Below the pieces are notes generated by a model that was given only the letters and a program-made list of their open reading frames with translations, was not told the DNA's origin and did not search any database. This document shows, piece by piece, positions 34,736 to 44,324 of a DNA stretch of 64,000 nt (the first letter of the stretch is position 1; each line of letters opens with the position of its first letter). Position numbers and translations under genes: made by a program. The DNA is from Rhodococcus sp. UNC23MFCrub1.1 (GTDB lineage: Bacteria; Actinomycetota; Actinomycetes; Mycobacteriales; Mycobacteriaceae), in the NCBI RefSeq assembly GCF_000686025.1, contig NZ_JMLQ01000004.1, forward strand, positions 434,001-498,000, given 5' to 3'.

Positions 34736-35164
34736 GTGCCACTCTCCGAGCACGAGCAGCGCATGCTCGACCAGATCGAGAGCGCTCTCTATGCCGAGGA
34801 CCCCAAGTTCGCGTCGACCGTGCGCGGCGGACGGATTCGAGCCGCATCCACGCGGCGTCGTTTTCAGGCCGTCGCTCTGTTCGTGATCGGCCTCATTCTG
34901 CTCATTGCAGGCGTGGCCCTCCCGTTCAAGCCCGGTGGATTCCCGATCATCAGTCTCGTCGGCTTCGTGTTCATGTTCGGCTCCGGCGTTCTGCTCTTGC
35001 TGCGCAAGCCCACCGCGCCCCAGTCCGAGCAGTCCGAGGGCGACAACCCGCCGGCACCGGGAAGCGGCCCGCGCCGTTCCGGTTCCGCACCGCGCCGAGG
35101 TCCTCGCAAGGGATTCTCCTCGCGGATGGAGGATCGTTTCAAGCGACGGTTCGACCAGGAATGA
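34736..35164 (+). CDS. DUF3040 membrane protein (Rv2169c-like)
   Basis: A 142-residue protein. It opens with the family signature MPLSEHEQRMLDQIESALYAEDPKFA, a short basic link, then two membrane helices (AVALFVIGLILLIAGVALPF and ISLVGFVFMFGSGVLLLL). The C-terminal 60 residues are Pro/Ser/Arg-rich and strongly basic (RRGPRKGFSSRMEDRFKRRF), presumably cytoplasmic. Function unknown; it precedes the dcw cluster throughout Mycobacteriales. GTG 34736 follows GGGGGAGG at about six bases. Confidence 0.93.
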   Translation: MPLSEHEQRMLDQIESALYAEDPKFASTVRGGRIRAASTRRRFQAVALFVIGLILLIAGVALPFKPGGFPIISLVGFVFMFGSGVLLLLRKPTAPQSEQSEGDNPPAPGSGPRRSGSAPRRGPRKGFSSRMEDRFKRRFDQE

Positions 35165-35172
35165 GAGAGACC

Positions 35173-35195
35173 GGAGCGGTCACATCGACCGCTCC
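35173..35195. terminator. 9-bp hairpin after DUF3040
   Basis: GGAGCGGTC (35173-35181) pairs with GACCGCTCC (35187-35195) over an ACATC loop, nine bases after the DUF3040 stop. No T-tract follows. It is probably part of a double terminator with the larger hairpin 48 bases further on. Confidence 0.65.
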
Positions 35196-35242
35196 GATTC
35201 TCGCGTGAGGGGCAGCACGCCTCTCACACCGATGCTGTGACA

Positions 35243-35279
35243 CATCAGCGCGGCACCCACCACGGGTGCCGCGCTGATG
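35243..35279. terminator. 16-bp perfect hairpin terminator ahead of the dcw cluster
   Basis: CATCAGCGCGGCACCC (35243-35258) pairs without mismatch to 35264-35279 over an ACCAC loop. It is among the strongest stems in the window and lacks a T-tract, as is common for actinobacterial terminators. It isolates the dcw cluster from upstream transcription. The remaining stretch from 35280 to about 35540 shows no gene and no repeat I could identify. Confidence 0.8.
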
Positions 35280-35549
35280 CCGTTCAGGGCCCCGTGGGTG
35301 TCGATCCCCCCACCGCGCCCCACCGAGGGTGGTCTCGGCCCCCGGATCCCCACCACGCCCCACCCGGCACCCCTGGCGACTCTGCCGCGCGCGGTCACCC
35401 GGGCCCGTGACGCGCGAACGTGCCGTTCGACCTCGGATTATCCGGTTCACGGGTGCCGCGGAACGGTGGGGGACACCTCCACCACGCGCACGTGGGTCTT
35501 CCCGCTGCCGGATCGACTTCGCCGCTCTTTGTGCGTGCGACCTGCCCCT

Positions 35550-35567
35550 TTAGTGACGAGTCACTAA
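35550..35567. promoter_or_regulatory. 18-bp palindromic operator at the mraZ promoter
   Basis: TTAGTGAC-GA-GTCACTAA is a perfect 8-2-8 inverted repeat. Its right edge overlaps TAATAT (35565-35570), the best -10 candidate upstream of mraZ, so a bound dimer would block the promoter. It is an AT-rich island in GC-rich sequence. The size fits a TetR, GntR or MarR-class regulator; none is identified. Confidence 0.55.
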
Positions 35568-35592
35568 TATGTTCCGCCGTGTCGATTGAATG

Positions 35593-35627
35593 TGGGGGAA
35601 AGTGGGGTAATGTGGCGGACAGCGGGG
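35593..35627 (+). promoter_or_regulatory. MraZ box (TGGGN repeats at 10-bp period)
   Basis: TGGGG at 35593, TGGGG at 35603, TGGCG at 35613 and CGGGG at 35623 are separated by exactly five bases each. MraZ binds such TGGGN-N5 repeats in front of its own gene and represses the dcw operon; two repeats are exact and two degenerate. The box lies 50 bases before the mraZ start and after the proposed -10, a position suited to autorepression. Confidence 0.85.
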
Positions 35628-35676
35628 ATCGATGGAGTCCCGCGAACTGCACGACACAGGGTCGAGGAGGTGCCGA

Positions 35677-36108
35677 GTGTTTCTCGGTACCTACACGCCC
35701 AAGCTCGATGACAAGTTTCGACTGACGTTGCCGGCGAAGTTTCGCGAAGACCTGGCGGGAGGAGTGATGGTGAGCAAAGGGCAGGACCACAGCCTGGCCA
35801 TCTACCCCCGTGACGTGTTCGCGGAGCGGGTGGCGAAGCTGTCGAAGGCCTCGCGGTCGAACCCGCAAGCGCGCGCGTACATCCGCAACCTCGCGGCCGG
35901 TACGGACGAGCAGCGGCCGGATTCGCAGGGTCGCATCACCATCGGGTCCTCGCACCGCGAGTACGCGGCGCTGTCGAAGGACTGCGTCGTCATCGGCTCG
36001 ATGGATCATCTCGAGCTGTGGGACGCCGCGTCGTGGGAGCGGTACTCGCAGGAGCACGAAGAAGATTTCTCGCAGGCAGTGGACGAATCGCTCATGGACA
36101 TGTTGTAG
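35677..36108 (+). CDS. mraZ: Transcriptional regulator MraZ
   Basis: A 143-residue MraZ protein with two AbrB-like half domains: [22 protein letters not shown] at the N-terminus, and [19 protein letters not shown] in the second half, each with the DxKGR-like turn (here DDKFR and DSQGR). It forms ring oligomers that bind the TGGGN repeats upstream. GTG 35677 is selected because GGAGG lies six bases before it and the length equals the M. tuberculosis protein; the frame is open further upstream but that part covers the MraZ box. First gene of the dcw cluster. Confidence 0.96.
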   Translation: MFLGTYTPKLDDKFRLTLPAKFREDLAGGVMVSKGQDHSLAIYPRDVFAERVAKLSKASRSNPQARAYIRNLAAGTDEQRPDSQGRITIGSSHREYAALSKDCVVIGSMDHLELWDAASWERYSQEHEEDFSQAVDESLMDML

Positions 36109-36159
36109 CCACACCCGGCCGGCGGCGAGTGCCGCGTGGCCTCTGCCCGAACCGGGCCT

Positions 36160-36217
36160 TGACGTACTTCCCCAACGCCAAGTACCGGTCGGACCCTGAC
36201 GTACTTCCCCAACGCCA
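36160..36217 (+). repeat. Imperfect 37-bp tandem duplication between mraZ and rsmH
   Basis: A 21-base segment (TGACGTACTTCCCC then AACGCCA) occurs at 36160-36180 and again, identical, at 36197-36217, a period of 37. The intervening bases are only partly similar. Each copy contains CCCCA, the complement of the TGGGG that MraZ recognises, but as single sites at 37-bp rather than 10-bp spacing. The repeat fills the 200-base gap between two genes that are usually close. Confidence 0.8.
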
Positions 36218-36309
36218 GGTTCCACTGTCGGACAGAGACCTCGACGCACTCACCGCTCCACCTGGCACGACACACAGCTCGAATGCGAATCAGGCGGGAG
36301 ATCACCACC

Positions 36310-37314
36310 ATGGCGGAGGACGAGCAGGCATCCGCCTCGCCTTTCTCGCACGTTCCGGTCCGTCTTCCTCGGGCCGACGAACTTCTCGGACCGGCGTTCG
36401 TCGCCGCTGCTGCGAACGACCGTGATCCCGTCTACATCGACGCCACTCTCGGCCTCGGCGGTCATGCCGAACACTTCCTCACCGCGTATCCGCGGTTGCG
36501 TCTCGTCGGTCTCGACCGCGACCCGGACGCGTTGGCCATGGCCGGAGAACGGCTGGCTCCCTTCGGTGACCGCGTCTCGCTGGTCGCGACCACGTACGAC
36601 GGTATCGAGGACGCGCTGGCGTCGGTCGGCCTCGGCGCGACGGACAGCGTCGACGGGATCCTCTTCGATCTCGGCGTCTCGTCGATGCAGCTCGACTCCG
36701 CCGATCGTGGCTTCGCCTACTCCGTGGACGCACCGCTCGACATGCGGATGGATCCCACGACGGGTCGGACCGCCGCGGACATCCTCAACACCGCGTCGCA
36801 CGGTGAGATCGCCCGCATCCTCAGCACCTACGGCGAGGAGCGCTTCGCCGGCCGCATCGCCTCGGCGATCCTGCGCCGCCGGGAGACGGAACCGTTCGTC
36901 ACCAGCGGGCCTCTCGTCGAACTGCTCTACGCGAGCATCCCGGCGGCGACGCGTCGCACCGGCGGACATCCGGCGAAGCGGACCTTCCAAGCACTGCGGG
37001 TCGCGGTGAACGAGGAACTCGACTCGTTGCGAGACGCCATCGCACCGGCTCTCGACTCGCTGGTCGTCGGGGGACGCATCGTCTTCATGTCGTACCAGTC
37101 CCTCGAGGACCGCGTGGTCAAGCAGGAGCTGACACCGCGCACCCGGTCCACCACGCCGGAGGGGCTCCCGATGGAGCTGCCGGGAAGCGGACCCGAGTTC
37201 CGGCTGCTCACTCGCGGCGCCGAGAAGGCCTCGCAGGACGAGATCGACGACAACCCCCGCGCGGCTCCGGTCAGACTGCGCGGCGCAGAACGCATTTCCA
37301 GGAGGTCGTCATGA
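36310..37314 (+). CDS. rsmH: 16S rRNA (cytosine-1402-N4)-methyltransferase
   Basis: A 334-residue SAM-dependent enzyme that methylates N4 of C1402 in the ribosomal P site. [16 protein letters not shown] holds the SAM motif; [57 protein letters not shown] and [13 protein letters not shown] are family blocks in the expected order. ATG 36310 is preferred over 36283 since GGGAG lies about nine bases upstream. The stop overlaps ftsL by four bases (ATGA). Confidence 0.97.
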   Translation: MAEDEQASASPFSHVPVRLPRADELLGPAFVAAAANDRDPVYIDATLGLGGHAEHFLTAYPRLRLVGLDRDPDALAMAGERLAPFGDRVSLVATTYDGIEDALASVGLGATDSVDGILFDLGVSSMQLDSADRGFAYSVDAPLDMRMDPTTGRTAADILNTASHGEIARILSTYGEERFAGRIASAILRRRETEPFVTSGPLVELLYASIPAATRRTGGHPAKRTFQALRVAVNEELDSLRDAIAPALDSLVVGGRIVFMSYQSLEDRVVKQELTPRTRSTTPEGLPMELPGSGPEFRLLTRGAEKASQDEIDDNPRAAPVRLRGAERISRRSS

Positions 37315-38111
37315 GTGTTCCGGTGGACGTGACCGGATCGGACGGCAGCCGCCGCGCCGGGTCCTCGCTCGAGACGGTGCGCGCACCGCGGCCTCCCGCT
37401 CGCACGGGCGCGGCCAAGCGCGCGTACGACAAGCGTCGCCAGCGTGCGATGTCCCACGAGTCCGACCCGCGCGCGCAACGACCCACCCGATCTGTCGCGG
37501 CTCGGATCCCGTTCGTGGCCAGCATCATCGGGCTCCTCGCCATCGGACTCGCCTCGACACTGCTGTTGAGCACACGCGCTGCGGAGGACTCGTACCTGCT
37601 CAGTGCGGGGCGTGCCACCAACCAGGAGCTGACGGAACGGGCCGCCGCGCTGCAACGTGACGTGGAGACAGCGAACTCGGCTCCCGAGCTGGCCCGTCGC
37701 GCGACCGCACAGGGAATGATCCCGACGAAGGACGTTCCGCGACTGGTGGTCCTGCCGGACGGCGTCGTCCAGGTGATCGGTACGCCGGCACCGGCCGCCG
37801 GTCCACCGGCTCCCGACTTCGCGGCCGCCACCCCGTCGGGCGGTGCGGCCACTCCGAGTGCGCGCCCCGGGGCACCCGCGTCCGGCGGGGAGGCGCTCAC
37901 ACCCGTCGGGCGCCCGGGTACGTCGCCGAGTGCGTCCGCGACCCCGACCACGTCGGCACCGGCAGCATCCACCACGCCGGCCCCCACGACGTCCGCGCCC
38001 GCGGCACCGACGACCACGCCAGTGCCGGAGAATGCTGCGCCGCAGCCTCTTCCGGCTCCCGCCGCCGCGGTGGGCGAGCAGCAGGTACCCATCGCAGGAG
38101 GCGCTCGGTGA
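37311..38111 (+). CDS. ftsL: FtsL-like septal protein (Rv2164c-like)
   Basis: A 266-residue bitopic membrane protein in the ftsL position. A basic cytoplasmic region of about 70 residues precedes one helix ([21 protein letters not shown]), followed by a short periplasmic coiled coil ([34 protein letters not shown]), as in FtsL, which links FtsQ and FtsB to FtsW-FtsI. The last 110 residues are an unusually long Pro/Ala/Thr/Ser-rich tail, typical of mycobacterial Rv2164c but variable in sequence. Both ends are coupled: ATGA with rsmH and GTGA with pbpB. Confidence 0.9.
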   Translation: MSVPVDVTGSDGSRRAGSSLETVRAPRPPARTGAAKRAYDKRRQRAMSHESDPRAQRPTRSVAARIPFVASIIGLLAIGLASTLLLSTRAAEDSYLLSAGRATNQELTERAAALQRDVETANSAPELARRATAQGMIPTKDVPRLVVLPDGVVQVIGTPAPAAGPPAPDFAAATPSGGAATPSARPGAPASGGEALTPVGRPGTSPSASATPTTSAPAASTTPAPTTSAPAAPTTTPVPENAAPQPLPAPAAAVGEQQVPIAGGAR

Positions 38112-40015
38112 CCACTCGACAGCCGTACCGGAGCACCGGCCGCGACCACGGCGACCCACGCGCTCGGCCGGCCACCGGCTCCGGTCCTCGTCCGCCGCGT
38201 CGACAGGGTCCACGCAAGTCCGAGACGTTCGACTTCCGGTTCCGCTACGGCCGTTTCGCGATGTTCGCGATCCTGGGCGTCGCGACGCTGCAGTTGCTGT
38301 GGATCCAGGGCATCGACGCCCCGTCGCTGTCGGCGCAGTCGGCCAGTCAGCGCACCACCACCATCGTCGATCCGGCGACGCGAGGGTCCATCACGGACCG
38401 GGACGGCAATCCCATCGCGTTCACGATGGAGGCGAAGGCGCTGACCTTCCAGCCGCAGCGAGTGCGTGTGGAGCTCGAGGAGGCGAAGGCGAAGGACGAC
38501 ACGAAGCCGGATCCGGACGATCGCATCCGGGAGGTCGCTGCCGGTGTCCACGGCATCCTGGGCGACCTGGTGTCGGAAAAGGACCTTCTCGACAAGATGA
38601 CCGGAGCCTCGTCGTTCGAGTACCTCGTGCGCAGCATCGATCCCGCGGTCGCGGCGACCATCGCCGAGCAGTACCCCGAGGTCGGCCTCGAGCGGCAGGA
38701 CATCCGCGAGTACCCGGGTGGGGCGCTCGCCGCCAACATCGTCGGGGCGACCGGCTGGGACGGCCACGGCCTGCTCGGCCTCGAGGACTCCCTCGACCCG
38801 GTGTTGGCCGGTACCGACGGCTCCCGCACCTACGACCGCGGCAGCGACGGCGCGGTGATTCCCGGCAGTTGGCGCGACCAGCAACCCGCCATCGACGGCT
38901 CGAATGTGGAGCTGACGCTCGACAGCGACATCCAGTACTACGTTCAGCAGCAGGTCCAGCAGGCCAAGGATCTGTCGGGCGCCAAGAACGCGTCGGCCGT
39001 CGTCCTGGACTCGCACACCGGCCAGGTGCTGGCCATGTCGAACGACGGCACCTTCGACCCGGCCATCGGCGTGGGCAACAACTCGCCGACGGCGCAGATG
39101 GGCAATCTCGCGGTGTCCAGCCCGTTCGAGCCGGGATCGGTGAACAAGATCGTCACGGCGGCGGCCGCCGTCGAGGACGGTCTGACGAACCCCGACGAGG
39201 TGCTGCAGGTTCCCGGCAGCATCACGATGTCCGGTGCGACGGTCAAGGACGCCTGGGATCACGGCGTCGCGCCGTACACGACCACCGGTGTGTTCGGTAA
39301 GTCCTCCAACGTGGGCACGCTGATGCTCGCGCAGCGGGTCGGCGAGGATCGCTACGCGGACATGCTGGACAAGTTCGGGCTGGGACAGCGCACCGACGTG
39401 GGCCTGCCCGGCGAGAGTGCCGGCAGTGTCCCGGCCCGCGACCAGTGGTCCGGCGGCACGTTCGCGAACCTCCCGATCGGGCAGGGCCTGTCCATGACCC
39501 TGCTGCAGATGACCGGTATGTACCAGGCGATCGCCAACGACGGCGTGCGCATCCCGCCGCGCATCGTGTCGGCGACCGTCGGCAAGGACGGTCAGCGCAC
39601 CGCGGAGCCGCAGCCCGAGGGCGTGCCGGTGGTCAGTGCCGACACCGCGCGCACCGTGCGCGACATGTTCCGGGCCGTCACGCAGAACGACACCGGCAAC
39701 CAGCGCGGCACCGGTGTCGCCGCCGGTATCGAGGGATACCAGGTCAGTGGCAAGACCGGCACCGCGCAGCAGGTCGATCCGGAGTGCAAGTGCTACTCCA
39801 ACTCGAACTACTGGATCACCTTCGCCGGCATCGCGCCGGCGGACGATCCGCGCTACGTGATCGGCATCATGCTCGACGCCCCGACCCGCAGCTCCGACGG
39901 ATCGGGCGGGCAGTCCGCCGCTCCGCTGTTCCACTCGATCGCGTCCTGGATGCTGCAGCGTGACGCGGTGCCGCTCTCGCAGGAAGGTCGTCGGCTCCTC
40001 CTGCAGGCGGACTGA
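38108..40015 (+). CDS. pbpB: Penicillin-binding protein PbpB (FtsI), septal transpeptidase
   Basis: A 635-residue class B PBP that cross-links septal peptidoglycan with FtsW. After a basic tail and one helix (FAMFAILGVATLQLLWIQGI) comes the dimerisation domain (RGSITDRDGNPIAF), then the transpeptidase with catalytic Ser344 in EPGSVNK, SSN in GKSSNVGT and KTG at about residue 549 (SGKTGTAQQ). The CKCYSNSNYW insertion with two cysteines is also seen in mycobacteria. GTG 38108 overlaps the ftsL stop. Two hairpins follow its stop and separate it from murE. Confidence 0.96.
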   Translation: MTTRQPYRSTGRDHGDPRARPATGSGPRPPRRQGPRKSETFDFRFRYGRFAMFAILGVATLQLLWIQGIDAPSLSAQSASQRTTTIVDPATRGSITDRDGNPIAFTMEAKALTFQPQRVRVELEEAKAKDDTKPDPDDRIREVAAGVHGILGDLVSEKDLLDKMTGASSFEYLVRSIDPAVAATIAEQYPEVGLERQDIREYPGGALAANIVGATGWDGHGLLGLEDSLDPVLAGTDGSRTYDRGSDGAVIPGSWRDQQPAIDGSNVELTLDSDIQYYVQQQVQQAKDLSGAKNASAVVLDSHTGQVLAMSNDGTFDPAIGVGNNSPTAQMGNLAVSSPFEPGSVNKIVTAAAAVEDGLTNPDEVLQVPGSITMSGATVKDAWDHGVAPYTTTGVFGKSSNVGTLMLAQRVGEDRYADMLDKFGLGQRTDVGLPGESAGSVPARDQWSGGTFANLPIGQGLSMTLLQMTGMYQAIANDGVRIPPRIVSATVGKDGQRTAEPQPEGVPVVSADTARTVRDMFRAVTQNDTGNQRGTGVAAGIEGYQVSGKTGTAQQVDPECKCYSNSNYWITFAGIAPADDPRYVIGIMLDAPTRSSDGSGGQSAAPLFHSIASWMLQRDAVPLSQEGRRLLLQAD

Positions 40016-40023
40016 TCCGACGA

Positions 40024-40048
40024 CGGTGCAGGGCGTTCACCTGCACCG
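40024..40048. terminator. Hairpin 1 in the pbpB-murE gap
   Basis: CGGTGCAGG at 40024-40032 pairs with CCTGCACCG at 40040-40048 over a 7-base loop, eight bases after the pbpB stop. It is the first of two stems in the only sizeable gap between rsmH and ftsQ. Confidence 0.65.
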
Positions 40049-40109
40049 GGGCGGACTTCGCCATGGCACGTCTCGTGGCGTGCCGACTCGCCGGTAATCT
40101 GATGCGTCG

Positions 40110-40132
40110 GCCGCCGACCACCGGTCGGCGGC
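40110..40132. terminator. Hairpin 2 in the pbpB-murE gap
   Basis: GCCGCCGACC (40110-40119) pairs with GGTCGGCGGC (40123-40132) over an ACC loop. Outer bases ATGCG and CGCAT could extend it past a mismatch. Together with hairpin 1 it suggests termination or attenuation between the division half and the mur half of the cluster. Confidence 0.65.
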
Positions 40133-40218
40133 ACTCGCATGTTCGGCGCCGAGGCAGTCACCGCACCGGCCCGAACACCCACCGTCCGCCCGTCACCACA
40201 CCAGAGGAGCGTCTCGAA

Positions 40219-41799
40219 GTGCCCAGCTCGACTCTCCGCCCGCAGCGGCCCACGGTCACGTCGGCGACCGAGCTGGCCGGAGAGATCGGTCTGCGCCACG
40301 GAGTGCTCGTCGACGGTGCGCTGGTCGACGCGACGGACGACGTCGGCGTCACGGGCATCGAACTGCGCGCGCAGAGCATCCTGGCGGGCGATCTCTTCGC
40401 GGCCCTGCCGGGCGCTCGGTCGCACGGCGCCGCCTTCGCGGGCGAGGCGCTCGAACGCGGAGCGGTCGCCGTGGTCACCGACGACGAGGGTGTGGCCCTC
40501 ATGATCGGTTCCGGCGTGCCCGACGGCACTGCCGTCCTGGTGCATCCGCAGCCCCGCTCGATCCTCGGCACGCTGTCCGCGGCGGTGCACGATCGGCCGT
40601 CCGACAAGATGACGGTCATCGGCATCACCGGCACCTCGGGGAAGACCACCACGTCCTATCTGGTGGAGGCGGCGCTGCGCGCTGCCGGACGCACTCCCGG
40701 GCTCATCGGCACCATCGAGACCCGTATCGGCACCGAACCGGTGCCGTCCGCGCTGACCACGCCCGAAGCTCCGAATCTGCACGCGATGTTCGCGGCGATG
40801 TACGAGCAGGGGGTGGACACGGTCGTCATGGAGGTGTCCTCCCACGCGCTGTCCCTCGGCCGGGTCGACGGCACCACCTTCGCGGTGGGCGCGTTCACAA
40901 ACCTCTCGCAGGACCACCTCGACTTCCATCTCACCTTCGAGGACTACTTCGCGGCCAAGGCCCGGTTGTTCGCCGAGGACTCGCCGGTCCGCGCGGATCG
41001 CGCCGTCGTCTGCGTCGACGACCGGTGGGGCCGGCGCATGGCGGAGATCGCGGCGGCCGGGGGCCGAGCCGCCCCGCTCACCGTGGCGACCACGACCGAG
41101 GGGACGGCCTCCTGGTCGGTGACGTCCTGGTCGTCCGGGCCGGACGGCACCCAGCAGTTCGAGGTCGCCGCACGGGACACCGTCGTGTCGGCGTCACTCC
41201 GGATGCCGGGGCGCTACAACGTCGCCAACGCCGTGGTCGCCGCCGCCGTGTGCGCGGAGGTCGGGGTGGATCCGGCGGTCGCCCTCGCCGCGATGGCCGA
41301 GGTCGACGTGCCCGGCCGCATGCAGCGCGTCGAGCGTGGTCAGGACTTCCTGGCCGTCGTCGACTACGCCCACAAACCCGCCGCACTCGAGGCGGTGCTG
41401 GCCACTCTGCGCGCTCAGACCGACGGCCGCATCGCCGTCGTCGTCGGCGCCGGCGGAGACCGCGACGCCGAGAAGCGGCCGCTGATGGGCGAGGCCGCGG
41501 CGCGCGCCGCAGACCTGGTCGTCATCACCGACGACAACCCCAGATCCGAGGACCCGGCCGCCATCCGCGCGGCCGTTCGGCGAGGCGCCGACGCCGTCGG
41601 CGGTAGCGCCGAGGTGCGCGAGATCTCTCCGCGCGACGAGGCGATCCACGCCGTGGTGCAGTGGGCGAAGGACGGCGACGTCGTCCTGATCGCCGGCAAG
41701 GGCCACGAGGTGGGGCAGGACGTCGGCGGCATCAAGTACCCCTTCGACGACCGCCGTGTGCTCGCCGACGCCCTCGACCGACAGAAAGGCTCGATGTGA
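40219..41799 (+). CDS. murE: UDP-MurNAc-tripeptide synthetase (meso-DAP-adding) MurE
   Basis: A 526-residue Mur ligase that adds the third amino acid to the peptidoglycan precursor. The ATP loop ITGTSGKTTTSYLVEAAL, the EVSSHALSLGR block, and TNLSQDHLDFH are present. The substrate loop reads DDNPRSEDP: the DNPR motif marks meso-diaminopimelate rather than lysine specificity. GTG 40219 has GAGGAG nine bases before it; the longer open frame runs into the hairpins. The stop overlaps murF (GTGA). Confidence 0.97.
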   Translation: MPSSTLRPQRPTVTSATELAGEIGLRHGVLVDGALVDATDDVGVTGIELRAQSILAGDLFAALPGARSHGAAFAGEALERGAVAVVTDDEGVALMIGSGVPDGTAVLVHPQPRSILGTLSAAVHDRPSDKMTVIGITGTSGKTTTSYLVEAALRAAGRTPGLIGTIETRIGTEPVPSALTTPEAPNLHAMFAAMYEQGVDTVVMEVSSHALSLGRVDGTTFAVGAFTNLSQDHLDFHLTFEDYFAAKARLFAEDSPVRADRAVVCVDDRWGRRMAEIAAAGGRAAPLTVATTTEGTASWSVTSWSSGPDGTQQFEVAARDTVVSASLRMPGRYNVANAVVAAAVCAEVGVDPAVALAAMAEVDVPGRMQRVERGQDFLAVVDYAHKPAALEAVLATLRAQTDGRIAVVVGAGGDRDAEKRPLMGEAAARAADLVVITDDNPRSEDPAAIRAAVRRGADAVGGSAEVREISPRDEAIHAVVQWAKDGDVVLIAGKGHEVGQDVGGIKYPFDDRRVLADALDRQKGSM

Positions 41800-43247
41800 T
41801 CCGACTGTCCCTGTCCGCCGTCGCGGACATCGTGGAGGGCACACTGCACGACGTCCCCGATCCCTCCGTGGAGATCACCGCCGGCGTCGAGTTCGACTCC
41901 CGGAAGATCACCGAGGGCGGACTGTTCCTCGCTCTGCCCGGTGAGCGCGTGGACGGCCACGATCATGCCGCCGGTGCCGTCGCCGCCGGTGCCGTCGCGG
42001 TGCTCGCAGCGCGGCCGGTGGGCGTTCCCGCCATCGTCGTCGAACACGAGGACGGACCCGGCGCGGCTGTTCTGGACGCACTCGGGAAGCTGGCCGCGGC
42101 GTCCGTCGCCGAACTGGCCGCCGGCGATCTCACCGTCGTCGGTGTCACCGGAAGCTCGGGGAAGACATCGACCAAGGATCTGATCCGCGCGGTGCTCGAG
42201 CGTGCGGGCACCGTGGTCGCACCGCCCGGCTCCTTCAACAACGAGCTCGGGCATCCCTGGACCGTGCTGCGCGCGGACGCCTCGACACGGTTCCTCGTCC
42301 TCGAGCTGTCGGCGCGGGGACGCGGCCACATCGCCGCGCTGGCCGCGATCGCACCGCCGCGGATCGGTGTGGAACTCAACGTCGGCACCGCGCACCTCGG
42401 CGAGTTCGGCTCGCGCGAGAACATCGCCGAGGCCAAGTCCGAACTGGTACAAGCGCTTCCGGCTGCGGAGGCCGGTGGTCTGGCGATCCTCAACGCCGAC
42501 GATCCGCTGGTGGCAGCGATGGCGTCGAAGACCACCGCTCGCGTCGTCACCTACGGGTCGGACACCAGTGCCGACGTCCACGCGCTGGACGTCCGCCTCG
42601 ACGAGACCGCGCGCGCGTCGTTCACCATGGTCACGCCGTCGGGGAGCGCTCCGGTGTCGCTGCTGGTCCACGGCGAGCACCAGGTGGGCAACGCATTGGC
42701 GGCGGCGGCCGTCGGCCTGGACTGCGGCATGGACGTCGAGACCGTCGCGGCCGCGCTGTCGGGCGCGGAGGCCGCCTCGGCCCGGCGCATGGACGTGCGC
42801 ACGCGCGCCGACGGCGTCACCGTCGTCAACGACTCCTACAACGCCAACCCGGATTCGGTACGCGCCGCGCTGAAGGCGCTCGTCACGATGGCGCGCAGTG
42901 GCCGCGACAGGGGTCGGCGGTCCTGGGCCGTGCTGGGTGAGATGGCCGAACTCGGCGACGAGTCGGTGATCGAGCACGATCGGATCGGGCGCCTCGCGGT
43001 GCGTCTGGCCGTCAGCAAGATCATCGTCGTGGGAACGGGTCGCCCGTCGCACGGCCTGTACCAGGGTGCCGTCATGGAAGGGTCCTGGGGCGAGGAGGCC
43101 CACCTGGTTCCCGATGCCGACGCCGCGATCGCGCTGCTGCGCGACGAGGTTGAGCCGGGTGACCTGGTGTTGGTGAAGGCGTCCCAGTCGGTGGGGCTGT
43201 GGACCGTCGCGGAGGCATTGCTGAGCGAGCAGGGGGAGACTCGGTGA
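41796..43247 (+). CDS. murF: UDP-MurNAc-tripeptide-D-alanyl-D-alanine ligase MurF
   Basis: A 483-residue Mur ligase that attaches D-Ala-D-Ala and completes the pentapeptide. [21 protein letters not shown] is the P-loop; [36 protein letters not shown] and [18 protein letters not shown] are MurF hallmarks. GTG 41796 overlaps the murE stop and yields [13 protein letters not shown]. Its own stop overlaps mraY, so murE, murF and mraY are translationally chained. Confidence 0.97.
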   Translation: MIRLSLSAVADIVEGTLHDVPDPSVEITAGVEFDSRKITEGGLFLALPGERVDGHDHAAGAVAAGAVAVLAARPVGVPAIVVEHEDGPGAAVLDALGKLAAASVAELAAGDLTVVGVTGSSGKTSTKDLIRAVLERAGTVVAPPGSFNNELGHPWTVLRADASTRFLVLELSARGRGHIAALAAIAPPRIGVELNVGTAHLGEFGSRENIAEAKSELVQALPAAEAGGLAILNADDPLVAAMASKTTARVVTYGSDTSADVHALDVRLDETARASFTMVTPSGSAPVSLLVHGEHQVGNALAAAAVGLDCGMDVETVAAALSGAEAASARRMDVRTRADGVTVVNDSYNANPDSVRAALKALVTMARSGRDRGRRSWAVLGEMAELGDESVIEHDRIGRLAVRLAVSKIIVVGTGRPSHGLYQGAVMEGSWGEEAHLVPDADAAIALLRDEVEPGDLVLVKASQSVGLWTVAEALLSEQGETR

Positions 43248-44323
43248 GACAGATTCTGTTCGCGGGCGGTATCGCGCTGGCGGTGGCGATCCTGCTGACG
43301 CCCGTGTTGATCAAGGCGTTCTCGAAGCAGGGGTTCGGCCAGGAGATCCGGGTCGAGGGTCCTGCGAGCCACCAGTCCAAGCGCGGCACGCCCACCATGG
43401 GCGGCGTCGCGATCCTCGCCGGTCTGTGGGCCGGCTACTGGGGCTCGCACCTCATCGGCATCGGCTACGACGCGGACGGGCCGTCGGTGTCGGCGCTCCT
43501 GGTGCTGGGTCTGACGACGGTGCTGGGCGTGGTGGGCTTCCTCGACGACTTCATCAAGATCCGCAAGCAGCGCAACCTCGGACTGAACAAGACGGCCAAG
43601 CTGGTGGGTCAGCTGTTCGCCGCGGTGATCTTCGGTGTCCTCGCACTGCAGTTCAACGGTGCCGGCGGACTGACGCCGGGCAGCGTCCAGCTGAGCTACG
43701 TGCGCGACATCGCGACCGTCTCCATGGGCGGCATCGTCTTCATCCTGTTCTGCTACCTCCTCGTCAGTGCCTGGTCCAATGCGGTCAACCTGACCGACGG
43801 CCTCGACGGACTCGCGGCCGGATCGATGACCCTCGTGCTGGGTGCGTACACCGTCATCACGTTCTGGCAGTACCGGCAGGCGTGCACCACGAGTCCGGGA
43901 CCCGGCTGCTACGACGTCCGTGATCCGCTCGACCTGGCCCTGATCTGTGCCGCTGCGGCGGGTGCGTGCATCGGCTTCCTGTGGTGGAACGCGGCGCCCG
44001 CCAAGATCTTCATGGGCGACACGGGCTCGCTCGCGCTCGGTGGCCTGCTCGCCGGCCTGTCCATCGTCACCCGGACCGAGCTGCTGATGGTCGTCATCGG
44101 TGCGCTCTTCGTGGCCGAGGCCGCGTCCGTCGTGATCCAGGTGGCGGTCTTCCGGTCGAGCCGCCGACGAGTGTTCCGGATGGCCCCGTTCCATCACCAC
44201 TTCGAGCTCGGAGGATGGGCCGAGACGACGGTGATCATCCGTTTCTGGTTGTTGGCCGCCATCTCGTCGGCAGTCGGACTGGCTCTGTTCTACAGCGAGT
44301 ACCTCTCGGCGATCGGCGACTGA
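43244..44323 (+). CDS. mraY: Phospho-N-acetylmuramoyl-pentapeptide transferase MraY
   Basis: A 359-residue polytopic enzyme with about ten helices that transfers phospho-MurNAc-pentapeptide to the polyprenyl carrier, making lipid I. Conserved elements are [62 protein letters not shown] and the MraY-specific [16 protein letters not shown] 43244 overlaps murF by four bases; murD begins one base after the stop. Confidence 0.98.
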   Translation: MRQILFAGGIALAVAILLTPVLIKAFSKQGFGQEIRVEGPASHQSKRGTPTMGGVAILAGLWAGYWGSHLIGIGYDADGPSVSALLVLGLTTVLGVVGFLDDFIKIRKQRNLGLNKTAKLVGQLFAAVIFGVLALQFNGAGGLTPGSVQLSYVRDIATVSMGGIVFILFCYLLVSAWSNAVNLTDGLDGLAAGSMTLVLGAYTVITFWQYRQACTTSPGPGCYDVRDPLDLALICAAAAGACIGFLWWNAAPAKIFMGDTGSLALGGLLAGLSIVTRTELLMVVIGALFVAEAASVVIQVAVFRSSRRRVFRMAPFHHHFELGGWAETTVIIRFWLLAAISSAVGLALFYSEYLSAIGD

Positions 44324-44324
44324 C

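Noticed and set aside
36160..36217. Possible CRISPR repeat
   Set aside because: Only two 21-base copies with a 16-base interval, no further units and no cas genes.
37271..39934. An 887-codon open frame antisense to ftsL and pbpB
   Set aside because: Shadow of two confirmed genes; composition is repetitive and no domain is visible.
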